Source: Deltaproteobacteria bacterium (GTDB taxonomy: Bacteria; Desulfobacterota; Desulfomonilia; Desulfomonilales; Desulfomonilaceae). Taken from it: 32,429 bases of DNA. Every line of letters begins with the position of its first letter. Positions within the stretch are counted from its first letter, which is position 1. A program made the position numbers and the translations under genes. Below, piece by piece: positions 8,701 through 15,581 of this stretch. The stretch spans positions 1 through 32,429 of the forward strand of contig JAMCYH010000176.1 in the NCBI GenBank assembly GCA_023474025.1. The letters are read 5' to 3'. A model generated the notes under the pieces. The model had not been told where the DNA came from, made no database searches, and saw only the letters and a list, made by a program, of their open reading frames with translations.

Positions 8701-9350
8701 GACTCTCGTTCCTTCTTGGGCAAGAAAACGATCTCAACGCGGCTGTAAAATCATTATTTTCCACCATAGAAAAAATAGACAGAACTACTGCTCAACGATT
8801 CCATACAACTTTTCAGGAAGTAAACCTTAAATTTCGGGAAATCTTCTCTTCACTATTTAGCGGAGGACAAGCGTGGTTGGAGCTCATCGGCTCAGAAAAT
8901 TCGCCAGATCATGGCGTTAACATAATGGTCAAACCTCCTGGGAAAAGACTACAAAATATGGATTTGCTCTCGGGAGGTGAGAAGGCGTTGACAGCTATTG
9001 CTTTTATTTTTGCAATATTTTTATATAGGCCATCGTCTTTTTGTGTTTTGGACGAAGTAGACGCTCCACTTGATGATTCCAATGTTGATCGGTTTAATCA
9101 GATGCTAAAGGACCTTTCCCTAAATACTCAATTTGTTGTCATAACCCACAACAAGAAGAGTATGGAAAATTCTGATTGTCTTTTTGGGGTGACTTCCGAA
9201 GGGTCCGGCGCTTCGACACTTGTTTCAGTAAAATTCCCACGCCAATTTTTCCTTTTTATATCTGTAAACACATCTTCTCGCGCTTCTAACAGCCGCAGCC
9301 TGTTAACTCAATTGTGCTTGACAAAATACAGTTTAATATATATATGTTAA
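5706..9350 (+). CDS. smc: chromosome segregation protein SMC
   Basis: Condensin ATPase that organises and segregates the chromosome with ScpA and ScpB (not in this window). The 1214 residues contain an N-terminal ATPase half with Walker A GPNGSGKSN near residues 32-40, a first long coiled coil (about 170-510), a hinge domain (about 525-680, with EPIAEIIQCPPEY and LDSQLGAIIVKDF), a second coiled coil (about 680-1030), and a C-terminal ATPase half with the signature LLSGGEKALTAIAF near 1088 and Walker B CVLDEVDAPLDD near 1115. Bacterial SMC usually ends just after the segment matching STLVSVKF (about 1175). Here about 40 further residues follow that resemble nothing in the family (FFLFISVNTSS and so on), and a strong promoter for the next gene lies within them. 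The family assignment is certain; the tail may be read-through of a lost stop. Confidence 0.96.
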   Translation: MKLKRLEISGFKSFPEKTSIDFCNGVTSVVGPNGSGKSNIIEAIRWVMGEQRTRALRCRKMEDLIFNGSDSLKPRGMAEVRLTLDNDGKSFPPPMSDYDEIMVTRRVFRDGNSEYEINGVTCRLTDIVDFFLDTGIGRNSYAIIEQGRVEQIIAAKPEERRIFLEEAASINRYKARRESAIKKLEQTNENLQRIKDVVSEVKKQSASLRKQAVKAEQYKELKNRLRSFEIDLEALKCKSIITKLQQLKEDEAKLHDELTDKKTRLTTITASLESVRLRISDVQISFSNLLEELRSKEVELNSSESDLTNYVSREMEVLERQRRVKVDLDSLLQSKLLTETKLKEKELRYSEFITNESQLADHLQKSQSLIASLEKEAKDQNKNLEQLKQDLFGSLQKLSQSKNMAEQNLKRQGELKARLNKFEIDIVAQSEALQKLLKQIELVEDNNLINKNSLAEIEFRIEGHRKNNSVIVSEIKLHRENLRSTEEEFVSLRTRLESLSEESRNYSSYSSGTQFVMKTFSSSQNREVLEPIAEIIQCPPEYHLALTSVLDSQLGAIIVKDFSRALEFAERMQKQEGVSRVGFISLDSFFENDPQPSNNHFQHLKRLSDVVVVEPSFEGLVNELLKDFYVVENLTSVKASFGNWIPKIKIVTLNGEIIIPNRLVSVGPIETMGKDVLPRKLEIESLFIKVSEIEHRIVDLKNVVNDRESQLQELSRIIEQDTQRKSDLRIEQARTIKDRERLKSENSRLMGLIRSIELDQKRTLDELNQLVQEQDELRVQFDILEKDKLSRTNKKEGLEKHVHELTMALRRENESLNEIRINLVKIEERKKSLEKDLNSTRNFIKNCARQISNLQKETEYLSRQAGHLSEEKVKTANRKQQLTRSFEKLRFERAKTQELFDSLQRDAVRLSEEELSINKVVGKVKDQLHQTELAIARSEETLKNSVEKISEKYHVDPRLVENTSIIPDEKELTRIRSKIESLGEVNLAAISESQQVESRLSFLLGQENDLNAAVKSLFSTIEKIDRTTAQRFHTTFQEVNLKFREIFSSLFSGGQAWLELIGSENSPDHGVNIMVKPPGKRLQNMDLLSGGEKALTAIAFIFAIFLYRPSSFCVLDEVDAPLDDSNVDRFNQMLKDLSLNTQFVVITHNKKSMENSDCLFGVTSEGSGASTLVSVKFPRQFFLFISVNTSSRASNSRSLLTQLCLTKYSLIYIC
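9318..9346 (+). promoter_or_regulatory. promoter for the outer-membrane protein gene
   Basis: A perfect TTGACA at 9318-9323 is followed after 17 bases by TATATG at 9341-9346, inside an AT-rich run. Transcription would start about 50 bases before the ATG at 9403. The promoter overlaps the 3' end of the smc reading frame. Confidence 0.55.
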
Positions 9351-9402
9351 CCAGTTTTGTTAATGTATTTTATGAAGTTTCAGTGACTATGGCTTGTATC
9401 AA

Positions 9403-10152
9403 ATGAGAAAAAGTATTATTTCAGCCACAATCGTCATCTTTGGGCTATTTTTTATATCTTCCACGCACGCTTGGGAAGTTCCCAATTACGTCAGGGCTAA
9501 CGGTGGAATTCGAATGTGGTTTACAAATATAGAGGGAGATTTGATTCAGGCGGATCGAACCAAAATTGGCCTCGGCGAAAACATGGGATTAAAAAAGGAA
9601 AAATTGGCGTGGGAATTTTTTACGTCAATGAGATTAGACAATGTTAATGTTTTCTGGCTTAGGGCAGAACCAAGCACTGTATATGACCAGTCGTCAAATG
9701 ATTCATTTCTTCAGGTCAAAGACTGGCGACTGGGATATGATTTTGATTTTTTCATGACACCGCAAGTTTTGTTCGGAGCTAATGCGGACCTGGTATTTGC
9801 CGGTTATGATTCAAAAGTGAGCAATGTAATAGTTGGAAATTCAACATATAATTACAGGACTGAAGCAAACAAAGTTTTCCCGACTATTGGAATTCATGGA
9901 ACCTATTATCCGATTGTTCAGGGCATTGCATTGCGGCCAAACATAGCGGGTAGGGTTAACTGGTGGAACTATAATAATTTTGAAACTTGGGATTGGGAAA
10001 CTCTCGCCGGGGTTGATATCCCAATAAATCAGTATTGGACATGGAATATAAGTGGTGGTTATCGTTATGGCCACATAAAGTTTAATCGCGATGTAGACAC
10101 ACTGGACATCAACAGAAACGGCTTTTTTCTGGAGACGTCCCTGCTGTTTTGA
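9403..10152 (+). CDS. putative outer-membrane beta-barrel protein
   Basis: From ATG at 9403 (three codons after a possible TTG at 9394) the protein has a classical signal peptide, MRKSIISATIVIFGLFF and then SSTHA before WEVPN. The mature part alternates polar and aromatic residues in many short strands (for example GGIRMWFTNIEGDL, VFWLRAEPS, WRLGYDFDFFM, WNISGGYRYGHIKF). It ends in FFLETSLLF, and a C-terminal phenylalanine is the recognition mark for barrel insertion by BAM. At about 230 mature residues it would form a small barrel of roughly 8-12 strands. I do not recognise a specific family. It has its own promoter and no operon partner on its strand. Confidence 0.75.
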   Translation: MRKSIISATIVIFGLFFISSTHAWEVPNYVRANGGIRMWFTNIEGDLIQADRTKIGLGENMGLKKEKLAWEFFTSMRLDNVNVFWLRAEPSTVYDQSSNDSFLQVKDWRLGYDFDFFMTPQVLFGANADLVFAGYDSKVSNVIVGNSTYNYRTEANKVFPTIGIHGTYYPIVQGIALRPNIAGRVNWWNYNNFETWDWETLAGVDIPINQYWTWNISGGYRYGHIKFNRDVDTLDINRNGFFLETSLLF

Positions 10153-10172
10153 CATGCTTTCTGAAATTAGAA

Positions 10173-10952
10173 TTAAGACAATTCCCCTTCAAGCCTATTT
10201 ATTATTTTTGTCATTATCTCTGAGGCGCTCCCTATTAATAGCATGTCACTAACTTGCTCATGAAGAGCAGATGGTTCTCGATTAATTTCAATTACTGTAG
10301 CTGGTGGCGCCTTTATTTTTACTGCTATAGGGATTTGAGCCGCTGGGAATACTTGTAAGGATGTTCCTATAACCAGCAACACATCACATTTTTGAGACTG
10401 AATTTGTGAAATCATTAATGCTCTAGAAGGGATAGCCTCGCCAAAAAAAATTGCGTCAGGTTTTAAAACCCCGCCACATTTCAGACAACGCGGTGTTTCT
10501 TCCTGGCCCGACATAATCCTTTCTTCAACGTCATCTATAGGCTCCAGCGCCTTACACTTCAGGCATACAGCACGCAAGAAATTGCCGTGGAATTCAACCA
10601 CTTCTACTGACCCAGCCCTCTGGTGAAGATTATCGATATTTTGAGTGATCAGACATTTTAGTATGTTGAGTCGTTCCATTTGCGCAAGGGCCAGGTGGGC
10701 AGGATTGGGCTTCGCTGACGCCAAATCAAACTCACCTGATTGTTTGAGACGCAGGTTCAACCGCCAGAAGCGACTGGGATTTTGTAAAAAACGATCGATA
10801 GAAAATTCACCGGGGTCAATTTTTGTCCAAAGTCCGCCTGGACTACGAAAATCAGGGATGCCGGACTCTGTACTCATTCCAGCCCCGGTTAAAGCTACCA
10901 CATTCTTCGCTTTTGCGAGTATTTCAACTACCTTCTTGATTTGTTTTTCCAT
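10173..10952 (-). CDS. cobB: NAD-dependent protein deacylase, sirtuin (Sir2) family
   Basis: Removes acyl groups from protein lysines, consuming NAD and releasing nicotinamide and O-acyl-ADP-ribose. Counted from ATG at 10952 (259 residues), the Rossmann NAD motif GAGMSTESGIPDFR is at about 23-36, QNIDNLHQRAG at 104-114, the catalytic histidine at 122 in EFHGN, and a four-cysteine zinc site at C130, C133, C156 and C159. GTSLQVFPAA follows in the Rossmann half. The ATG is chosen because AAGGA lies nine bases upstream; an upstream TTG at 10973 would put that Shine-Dalgarno inside the gene. The PDFR version of the motif resembles the small prokaryotic deacetylases rather than the desuccinylase type. 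It stands alone, convergent with the outer-membrane gene and divergent from the sigma factor. Confidence 0.93.
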   Translation of the reverse strand: MEKQIKKVVEILAKAKNVVALTGAGMSTESGIPDFRSPGGLWTKIDPGEFSIDRFLQNPSRFWRLNLRLKQSGEFDLASAKPNPAHLALAQMERLNILKCLITQNIDNLHQRAGSVEVVEFHGNFLRAVCLKCKALEPIDDVEERIMSGQEETPRCLKCGGVLKPDAIFFGEAIPSRALMISQIQSQKCDVLLVIGTSLQVFPAAQIPIAVKIKAPPATVIEINREPSALHEQVSDMLLIGSASEIMTKIINRLEGELS

Positions 10953-11155
10953 ATAGAACAATCCTTGGAACAAATAACCATAATACGAAGCTATATATCA
11001 CAGTTCAAGCGTTTTTCGGAACCCGATTGATCTGACCTGAACCCGTGGGCTTTTTAAAAATTGCACAAAATGATTGCCAAATTATTTGAATTAATACAAC
11101 ATATCACCTTCTAAAAAATTGTCCCCAGTACAATTGTAATCTTCAATTGGGATTT

Positions 11156-11749
11156 ATGATGGAAGAGGATTTTGAATTCGTAAGAGCTACACTGGATGGA
11201 GATTTTAGCGCTTTCGAGCGCCTTGTGGACAAATACCACGGCAAAATTTACAGACACTTGCGCAAGATGGTAAGCGACGCTTCCGTGGCCGAGGATCTTC
11301 TACAAGATACTTTTTTAAGCGCATATCGCGGACTGCAGGGTTTCAACCGGGCATCCTCGTTTTCGACATGGCTTTTTAGAATAGCGACAAATGCTGCATT
11401 GATGTATCTGAGAAGGGAACGACCAGAAACTGTAGAATATGATGACAGGATCATGAGCGAGTTGGCCGATGTATTGACACCATCTCCGGAATTTGTGAGC
11501 ACCCCGCTCGAAATACTTCTGTCTATGGAAGGTAAAGCCAAAATTGAACAGGCCATAGAGCAGTTGCCCGTGATTTATAGATCTGTAGTTATTCTTAGAG
11601 ATGTTGAAGGTTTTTCCCTTGAAGAAGTCGCAACTATCGTGGGCGCTTCGATTCCAGCGGTAAAATCCAGACTGCATAGAGCTCGAAATATTGTGCGGGA
11701 ATCTCTTACGTCCTATTATATAGAGAAGAGGTCTCCTAGGAGCTTATGA
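11156..11749 (+). CDS. ECF-family RNA polymerase sigma factor
   Basis: Alternative sigma factor of the extracytoplasmic-function group. Region 2 spans about residues 10-90 (FERLVDKYHGKIYRHL, then AEDLLQDTFLSAYRGL and STWLFRIATNAALMYLRRER). Region 4 spans about 130-180 (IEQLPVIYRSVVILRDVEGF, then SLEEVATIVGASIPAVKSRL and HRARNIVRE). No sigma regions 1 or 3 are present. The start is ATG at 11156 or 11159; GGGA just upstream suits the second slightly better, and a TTG at 11147 would include that site. The stop is 19 bases before a small zinc-binding anti-sigma-like gene, and thioredoxin genes follow, so the regulon probably concerns thiol stress. Confidence 0.95.
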   Translation: MMEEDFEFVRATLDGDFSAFERLVDKYHGKIYRHLRKMVSDASVAEDLLQDTFLSAYRGLQGFNRASSFSTWLFRIATNAALMYLRRERPETVEYDDRIMSELADVLTPSPEFVSTPLEILLSMEGKAKIEQAIEQLPVIYRSVVILRDVEGFSLEEVATIVGASIPAVKSRLHRARNIVRESLTSYYIEKRSPRSL

Positions 11750-11768
11750 GAATTATAAGGTCACTCCC

Positions 11769-12005
11769 ATGAAAAAGTGCAAGGATTTTTGTGATCGACT
11801 TTCTGACTACCTGGACAAGGAACTTGGGGAAAACGAATGTATCCTCATTGAAGAACACCTTGATAACTGTGGCCCGTGTTCTTTGATTTTTGAAGGTTTG
11901 AAAACTACAGTTCTGGTTTGTTCGAAAGGTATCTCGGACGAAGTCCCTGAAGAAGTTAGGGCAAGATTAAAACAGTTTTTACGAAACAATTGTAGAACCG
12001 ACTGA
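11769..12005 (+). CDS. cysteine-rich zinc-binding anti-sigma factor (ZAS/RsrA-like)
   Basis: A 78-residue soluble protein with no membrane segment. It contains H30-x3-C34-x2-C37, the core zinc motif of ZAS anti-sigma factors, with further cysteines at 4, 8, 24, 51 and 75. C4 lies 26 residues before H30 and C24 six residues before it; from memory, the redox-sensing RsrA of Streptomyces has C11 and C31 at the same distances from H37. The framing YLDKELGENE and IEEHLDNCGPC fits the zf-HC2 family. Its place directly between an ECF sigma gene and trxA-trxB supports a role as a thiol-responsive sigma inhibitor that lets go on oxidation. Direct sensing is inferred from cysteine spacing, not shown. 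Confidence 0.85.
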   Translation: MKKCKDFCDRLSDYLDKELGENECILIEEHLDNCGPCSLIFEGLKTTVLVCSKGISDEVPEEVRARLKQFLRNNCRTD

Positions 12006-12030
12006 AATTTCACGTGAAAGGAGTTAACAA

Positions 12031-12363
12031 ATGGCAGAAGGTGGCGCTTTATTACATGTTACGGATTCAGATTTTGACCAGCAGATATTAAAATCGGAAA
12101 TTCCAGCATTGGTAGATTTTTGGGCGGCTTGGTGTGGGCCGTGCAGAACTGTTGGTCCGGTCGTGGAAGAACTTGCTGGAGAATACAAAGACAAGATTAA
12201 AATTGCGAAATTGAATGTTGATGACAATAAGCAAACCCCTTCCAGATATGGAGTCAAGGGTATTCCCACCCTGATGCTTTTCAAAGACGGCAAAGTAGTA
12301 GATACAATAGTCGGGGCAGTCCCAAAAAATAAAATCAAGGACATGCTTGATAAGGTAAGCTAA
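12031..12363 (+). CDS. trxA: thioredoxin
   Basis: Small disulfide reductase. The 110-residue protein has the active site WCGPC at residues 34-38 after VDFWAA, the conserved aspartate in NVDD, and the cis-proline in GIPTLMLFKDGK. Length matches the family apart from a slightly longer N-terminus. A strong Shine-Dalgarno (AAAGGAG) precedes the ATG. It starts 25 bases after the anti-sigma gene and abuts trxB, so the four genes look like one operon. Confidence 0.96.
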   Translation: MAEGGALLHVTDSDFDQQILKSEIPALVDFWAAWCGPCRTVGPVVEELAGEYKDKIKIAKLNVDDNKQTPSRYGVKGIPTLMLFKDGKVVDTIVGAVPKNKIKDMLDKVS

Positions 12364-13281
12364 ATGTACGCTGATTTAATAATCTTGGGTGGTGGGCCGG
12401 CAGGTCTAACCGCCGGTTTGTACGCGGCTCGAGCTAGAATCAATGTACTTCTCCTTGAGAAGGGATCACCTGGCGGGCAGATGGCTGCTACTGAACTGGT
12501 GGACAATTATCCCGGCCAGCCTGAACCTATTTTGGGTTTTGAACTAGCTCAAAGGATGGAAACTCAGGCAAGAAAATTTGGCCTTGAAATTCAAAATGCG
12601 GCCGTTAGTTTCGTTACAAAGATCGATTCCGGTTTCGAGCTCTCTTGTGACTCCGGGATTGTTTATTCTTGCCGAGCTTTAATTCTAGCAACAGGAGCAA
12701 ACCCGGTTAAATTGGGAATACCTGGTGAACTTCAGTTGGCTGGGCGCGGGGTAAGCTATTGCGCGGTCTGTGATGGCCCTTTTTTTCGAGATGTAGAGGT
12801 CGCCGTTATCGGTGGTGGAGACTCTGCCGTTGAAGAGGCGTTATATCTTTGCAGGTTCGCTTCGAAAGTTCATCTTGTCCATAGGCGGGACAAACTTAGG
12901 GCAGTCAAGGAAATTCAGGAGAGGGCTTTCGCAGAACCTAAGCTAACGATTCACTGGAACCATGTTCCAGAAGAAATCATCGGAGAGTTTGATGTAAAAG
13001 CCTTGCGAATTCGTTCAACTTTAGATGGTTCCTTGTCCGAGCTTTCTATCGGCGGTGTTTTCTTTTACGTAGGTATAAAACCTACAAATGAACCCTTCAT
13101 TGATTTGATAGAAACAGATCAACGAGGGTTTGTTATGACTGATGAAAACATGGCAACTGCCTTCCCTGGAATTTTTGCGGCAGGTGACGTCCGTGTCAAA
13201 AACCTCAGACAGATATCGACTGCAGTTGGAGACGGGGCAATAGCAGCCTACAGCGCCCAACATTACCTGGAAAGCCATTAA
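12364..13281 (+). CDS. trxB: thioredoxin reductase
   Basis: Flavoenzyme that reduces thioredoxin with NADPH. The 305-residue length is typical. Visible features are the FAD-binding GGGPAGLTAGLYAARA at about 8-23, the redox pair CAVC near 133-136 followed by DGPFF, the NAD(P)H-binding GGGDSAVEEALYL with HRRDKLRA downstream (a basic HRRD usually indicates NADPH), and the C-terminal FAD segment GIFAAGDVR. Its ATG directly follows the trxA stop with no spacer, indicating translational coupling with its substrate protein. Confidence 0.96.
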   Translation: MYADLIILGGGPAGLTAGLYAARARINVLLLEKGSPGGQMAATELVDNYPGQPEPILGFELAQRMETQARKFGLEIQNAAVSFVTKIDSGFELSCDSGIVYSCRALILATGANPVKLGIPGELQLAGRGVSYCAVCDGPFFRDVEVAVIGGGDSAVEEALYLCRFASKVHLVHRRDKLRAVKEIQERAFAEPKLTIHWNHVPEEIIGEFDVKALRIRSTLDGSLSELSIGGVFFYVGIKPTNEPFIDLIETDQRGFVMTDENMATAFPGIFAAGDVRVKNLRQISTAVGDGAIAAYSAQHYLESH

Positions 13282-13300
13282 AATAATTCCGGGCGCATTT

Positions 13301-13804
13301 TTAATTGAGCGTATTGCATGGATATGGTGGCCCAGAATTCTTGAAGGGAATCGGGCCATTAAACCAGAATGGGTCAGCATCAAGGTAATCGTCCGGGCTA
13401 AAAATCGTATCCGGAAGTCTCAACGGTGGTACAGTCTTATTGGGTGTTCCGGGGCGCCAAAATGTTATCATTTGAATGACTCCCTGGTTCAACTGTCTCA
13501 GCATAGCAGCCAAACCTATTACCGACCCCGCTATATATCCTGCCGTAGCCCCCGACAGGTATCCACATAACCCATCACTGTATGATCCTTCATACGCGCC
13601 TTTGATTGCCGAGTTGGTCATGACGGAAAACAGTTTGCAAGGTGAGAACATTATATTTGTAATCCCTTGGCCCATTTTCCATGCTGAATCTTTTATTCTT
13701 GAAGCTGGTTCCTGAGGACATTTGAACCCGTTAGGTGAGCCTATTCCAGAAAAAGGTGTTGTAATTAAAGTCACCACCAGCAAGACCATAGCAACTATTT
13801 TCAT
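13301..13804 (-). CDS. small exported protein, TIGR04073-like
   Basis: A 167-residue protein with a signal peptide (MKIVAMVLLVVTLITTPFSG). The centre has WKMGQGITNIMFSPCKLF, a glycine-rich hydrophobic stretch (GYLSGATAGYIAGSVIGLAA, about 83-102), then RQLNQGVIQMITFWRP. This arrangement of a K-x-GxGxxN-type opening, glycine-spaced middle and late TF reminds me of the small exported proteins named TIGR04073; I could not test that. The C-terminal third is proline-rich. It has four cysteines (in KCPQE, SPCKL, GLCGY and PPYPC). It is convergent with trxB and its function is unknown. Confidence 0.65.
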   Translation of the reverse strand: MKIVAMVLLVVTLITTPFSGIGSPNGFKCPQEPASRIKDSAWKMGQGITNIMFSPCKLFSVMTNSAIKGAYEGSYSDGLCGYLSGATAGYIAGSVIGLAAMLRQLNQGVIQMITFWRPGTPNKTVPPLRLPDTIFSPDDYLDADPFWFNGPIPFKNSGPPYPCNTLN

Positions 13805-14083
13805 TTCCCCCCACTTTTACAATCTATTCATTTCGCTTGATTCTGAATCAGTTCACGTGCGTCATCCAGAATTGAGCCTGTGATGGCCTGATCCTGATTA
13901 GTTTATTATACCTGATCTTTGTCGATTATTGCAACCAAATAAATACATTGATTACAACTTGTTATAATATTTTAGTCGATATTATATGATGGTTCCAAGG
14001 TTGCTACAGTAAATCAATTAGTGTAATATATAAACGATTTAAGTCTAGTCTTTTTATTACCTGTTTATCGGCGCGAGGTTGTC
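13805..14083. other. intergenic region between divergent small genes
   Basis: This AT-rich stretch separates the minus-strand exported protein from the plus-strand lipoprotein. It contains a TATAAT at 13963-13968 with no convincing -35 partner. I saw no gene-length reading frame, tRNA or clear hairpin here. Confidence 0.4.
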
Positions 14084-14224
14084 ATGCAAAAATGGTTACT
14101 GATTATTGTGGCGACTTTTTTGATCATGGGTTGTTCTTTCGAACGCGCCGTAAAATGGATAGAAAACATAGATTGGGAACGTGATGATCAAACGATAAAG
14201 ATTGTTCATATTTTTTTTAAATAG
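14084..14224 (+). CDS. 46-aa putative lipoprotein
   Basis: A short gene starting at ATG 14084, four bases after a GAGGT ribosome-binding site, and ending at TAG 14222-14224. The product opens MQKWLLIIVATFLIMGC, a charged residue and hydrophobic core followed by a lipobox-like IMGC, so cleavage and lipidation at the cysteine are likely. The mature peptide of about 30 residues is charged and tryptophan-containing (FERAVKWIENIDWERDD). It resembles other very small bacterial entericidin-sized lipoproteins only in size and layout. It lies 68 bases before hisI. Function is unknown. Confidence 0.6.
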   Translation: MQKWLLIIVATFLIMGCSFERAVKWIENIDWERDDQTIKIVHIFFK

Positions 14225-14292
14225 AACCTTTTGAACAATTTGAATCTTAATGCTCTAATTGGATTAAGGAGTTACCGAAAAGAGGAAACACC

Positions 14293-14667
14293 ATGAAAGG
14301 TTCGCTGAATACCTCCAATGTTGAAGAGGTAGACTTTGACAAAAGCGGTGGCTTGGTCCCAGCTATAGCTCAAGATATAAAAACCGGAAAAGTATTAATG
14401 ATGGCGTACATGAACCGAGAAGCGCTAAATGTAACGCTAAGAGAAGGAAGGGCTTGTTACTGGAGCAGATCCCGAAAAGAACTGTGGAGGAAAGGCGCGA
14501 CTTCTGGTGATATCCAAATCGTAAAGGAAGTACTTGTAGATTGTGATCTAGACACTATCCTCTTACTGGTGGACCAACAAGGCGAAGGCGCATGTCATAC
14601 AAAAAGATGGAGTTGTTTTTTTAGGCAGATCAATAAGGAAGGAGAAATTAGGGAAATTGAGTCGTAG
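14293..14667 (+). CDS. hisI: phosphoribosyl-AMP cyclohydrolase
   Basis: Third step of histidine biosynthesis: opens the adenine ring of phosphoribosyl-AMP. The 124-residue protein covers only the cyclohydrolase domain, without the HisE pyrophosphohydrolase domain fused in some bacteria. Visible family motifs are [24 protein letters not shown], the metal-binding DCDLD near 84-88 and the zinc-ligand [10 protein letters not shown] near 101-110. A Shine-Dalgarno (GAGGAAA) precedes the ATG. It overlaps the start of hisG by 11 bases. Confidence 0.96.
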   Translation: MKGSLNTSNVEEVDFDKSGGLVPAIAQDIKTGKVLMMAYMNREALNVTLREGRACYWSRSRKELWRKGATSGDIQIVKEVLVDCDLDTILLLVDQQGEGACHTKRWSCFFRQINKEGEIREIES

Positions 14668-15538
14668 AGATCCCCTTAAACTTGTTATACCAAAAGGAAG
14701 TTTGGAACAAGCAACAATTGACCTCTTCAGGCGCGCAGGCTGGAACATATCGGTATCGTCAAGAAGTTATTTTCCATCTGTTGATGATGATGAAATCTTT
14801 ATGGCACGCTTGAGGGCACAGGAAATATCACGATACATTGAATCCGGTACTTTTGACGCCGGCTTAACAGGCAAAGATTGGATACTTGAGAACGAGTCTA
14901 ATGTTAAAGTTATAGATGATCTGGTTTACTCAAAAGTGTCTCAGAATCCGGCACGATGGGTGTTGGCAGTTGACGCCGGTTCAGAGTATAAAACCCCTGA
15001 GGATCTTGAAGGTAAACGAATAGCCACCGAACTGGTAGGCGTAACTAAGAAGTTCTTTGGTGAACGTGGAATAAAGATTGACGTTGAATTTTCATGGGGA
15101 AGTACCGAAGCCAAGGTTAAAGAAGGCGTTGTAGACGCTATTGTTGATGTGACAGAAACAGGTAGTACATTAAAAGCTAACGGATTGAAAATAATTCACA
15201 ATATTCTTACTTCAAATACGCAGTTAATTGCCAACAATCAATCTTATAAGGACCCGTTCAAACGGGAGAAAATAGAGCAGATTCACCTGATGCTTCAATC
15301 TGCGCTAGAAGCTCGCAAAATGGTCGGTTTAAAAATGAATGTCCCAAAGGAGAACCTCGATGTGGTTGTTGGTCTGCTACCGTCCTTGAACGCTCCGACT
15401 GTGGCAGGTTTGTATAAATCAGATTGGTTTTCCGTTGAATCTGTAGTTTCGGAGGAAGTCGTAAGGACATTAATCCCGAAACTCTTGAAAGCCGGCGCAA
15501 GAGGAATAATCGAATATTCCATAAATAAAGTTCTCTGA
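14657..15538 (+). CDS. hisG: ATP phosphoribosyltransferase, long form
   Basis: First step of histidine biosynthesis: joins ATP and PRPP, and is the usual point of histidine feedback. At 293 residues it is the long form, with a C-terminal regulatory domain (about 220-290, with [19 protein letters not shown]) that removes the need for HisZ. The N-terminal [14 protein letters not shown] and the PRPP-binding [14 protein letters not shown] are present. The start is TTG at 14657, overlapping the hisI stop, with GGAAGGAG upstream. The pair forms a minimal his operon; the other his genes are elsewhere. Confidence 0.96.
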   Translation: MSRRDPLKLVIPKGSLEQATIDLFRRAGWNISVSSRSYFPSVDDDEIFMARLRAQEISRYIESGTFDAGLTGKDWILENESNVKVIDDLVYSKVSQNPARWVLAVDAGSEYKTPEDLEGKRIATELVGVTKKFFGERGIKIDVEFSWGSTEAKVKEGVVDAIVDVTETGSTLKANGLKIIHNILTSNTQLIANNQSYKDPFKREKIEQIHLMLQSALEARKMVGLKMNVPKENLDVVVGLLPSLNAPTVAGLYKSDWFSVESVVSEEVVRTLIPKLLKAGARGIIEYSINKVL

Positions 15539-15566
15539 GTTGTCCGTGCTCCTGAAATAGATCGAT

Positions 15567-15581
15567 CCAATTAATAATTGG
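15567..15581. terminator. short convergent hairpin between hisG and the dehydrogenase gene
   Basis: CCAATTAATAATTGG is a perfect inverted repeat (seven-base arms, one-base loop) in the gap between the converging genes, overlapping the stop of the minus-strand gene. It is AT-rich and lacks a clean T-run, so a role as terminator is only possible. Confidence 0.25.

Noticed and set aside
11018-11047. GGAAC element as an autoregulatory ECF promoter
   Set aside because: No suitable -10 element lies at the 16-19 base spacing expected, so the similarity is not enough.
13963-13968. Perfect TATAAT as a promoter for the small lipoprotein gene
   Set aside because: No -35 box at an acceptable distance was found, and the AT-rich region makes a chance match likely.
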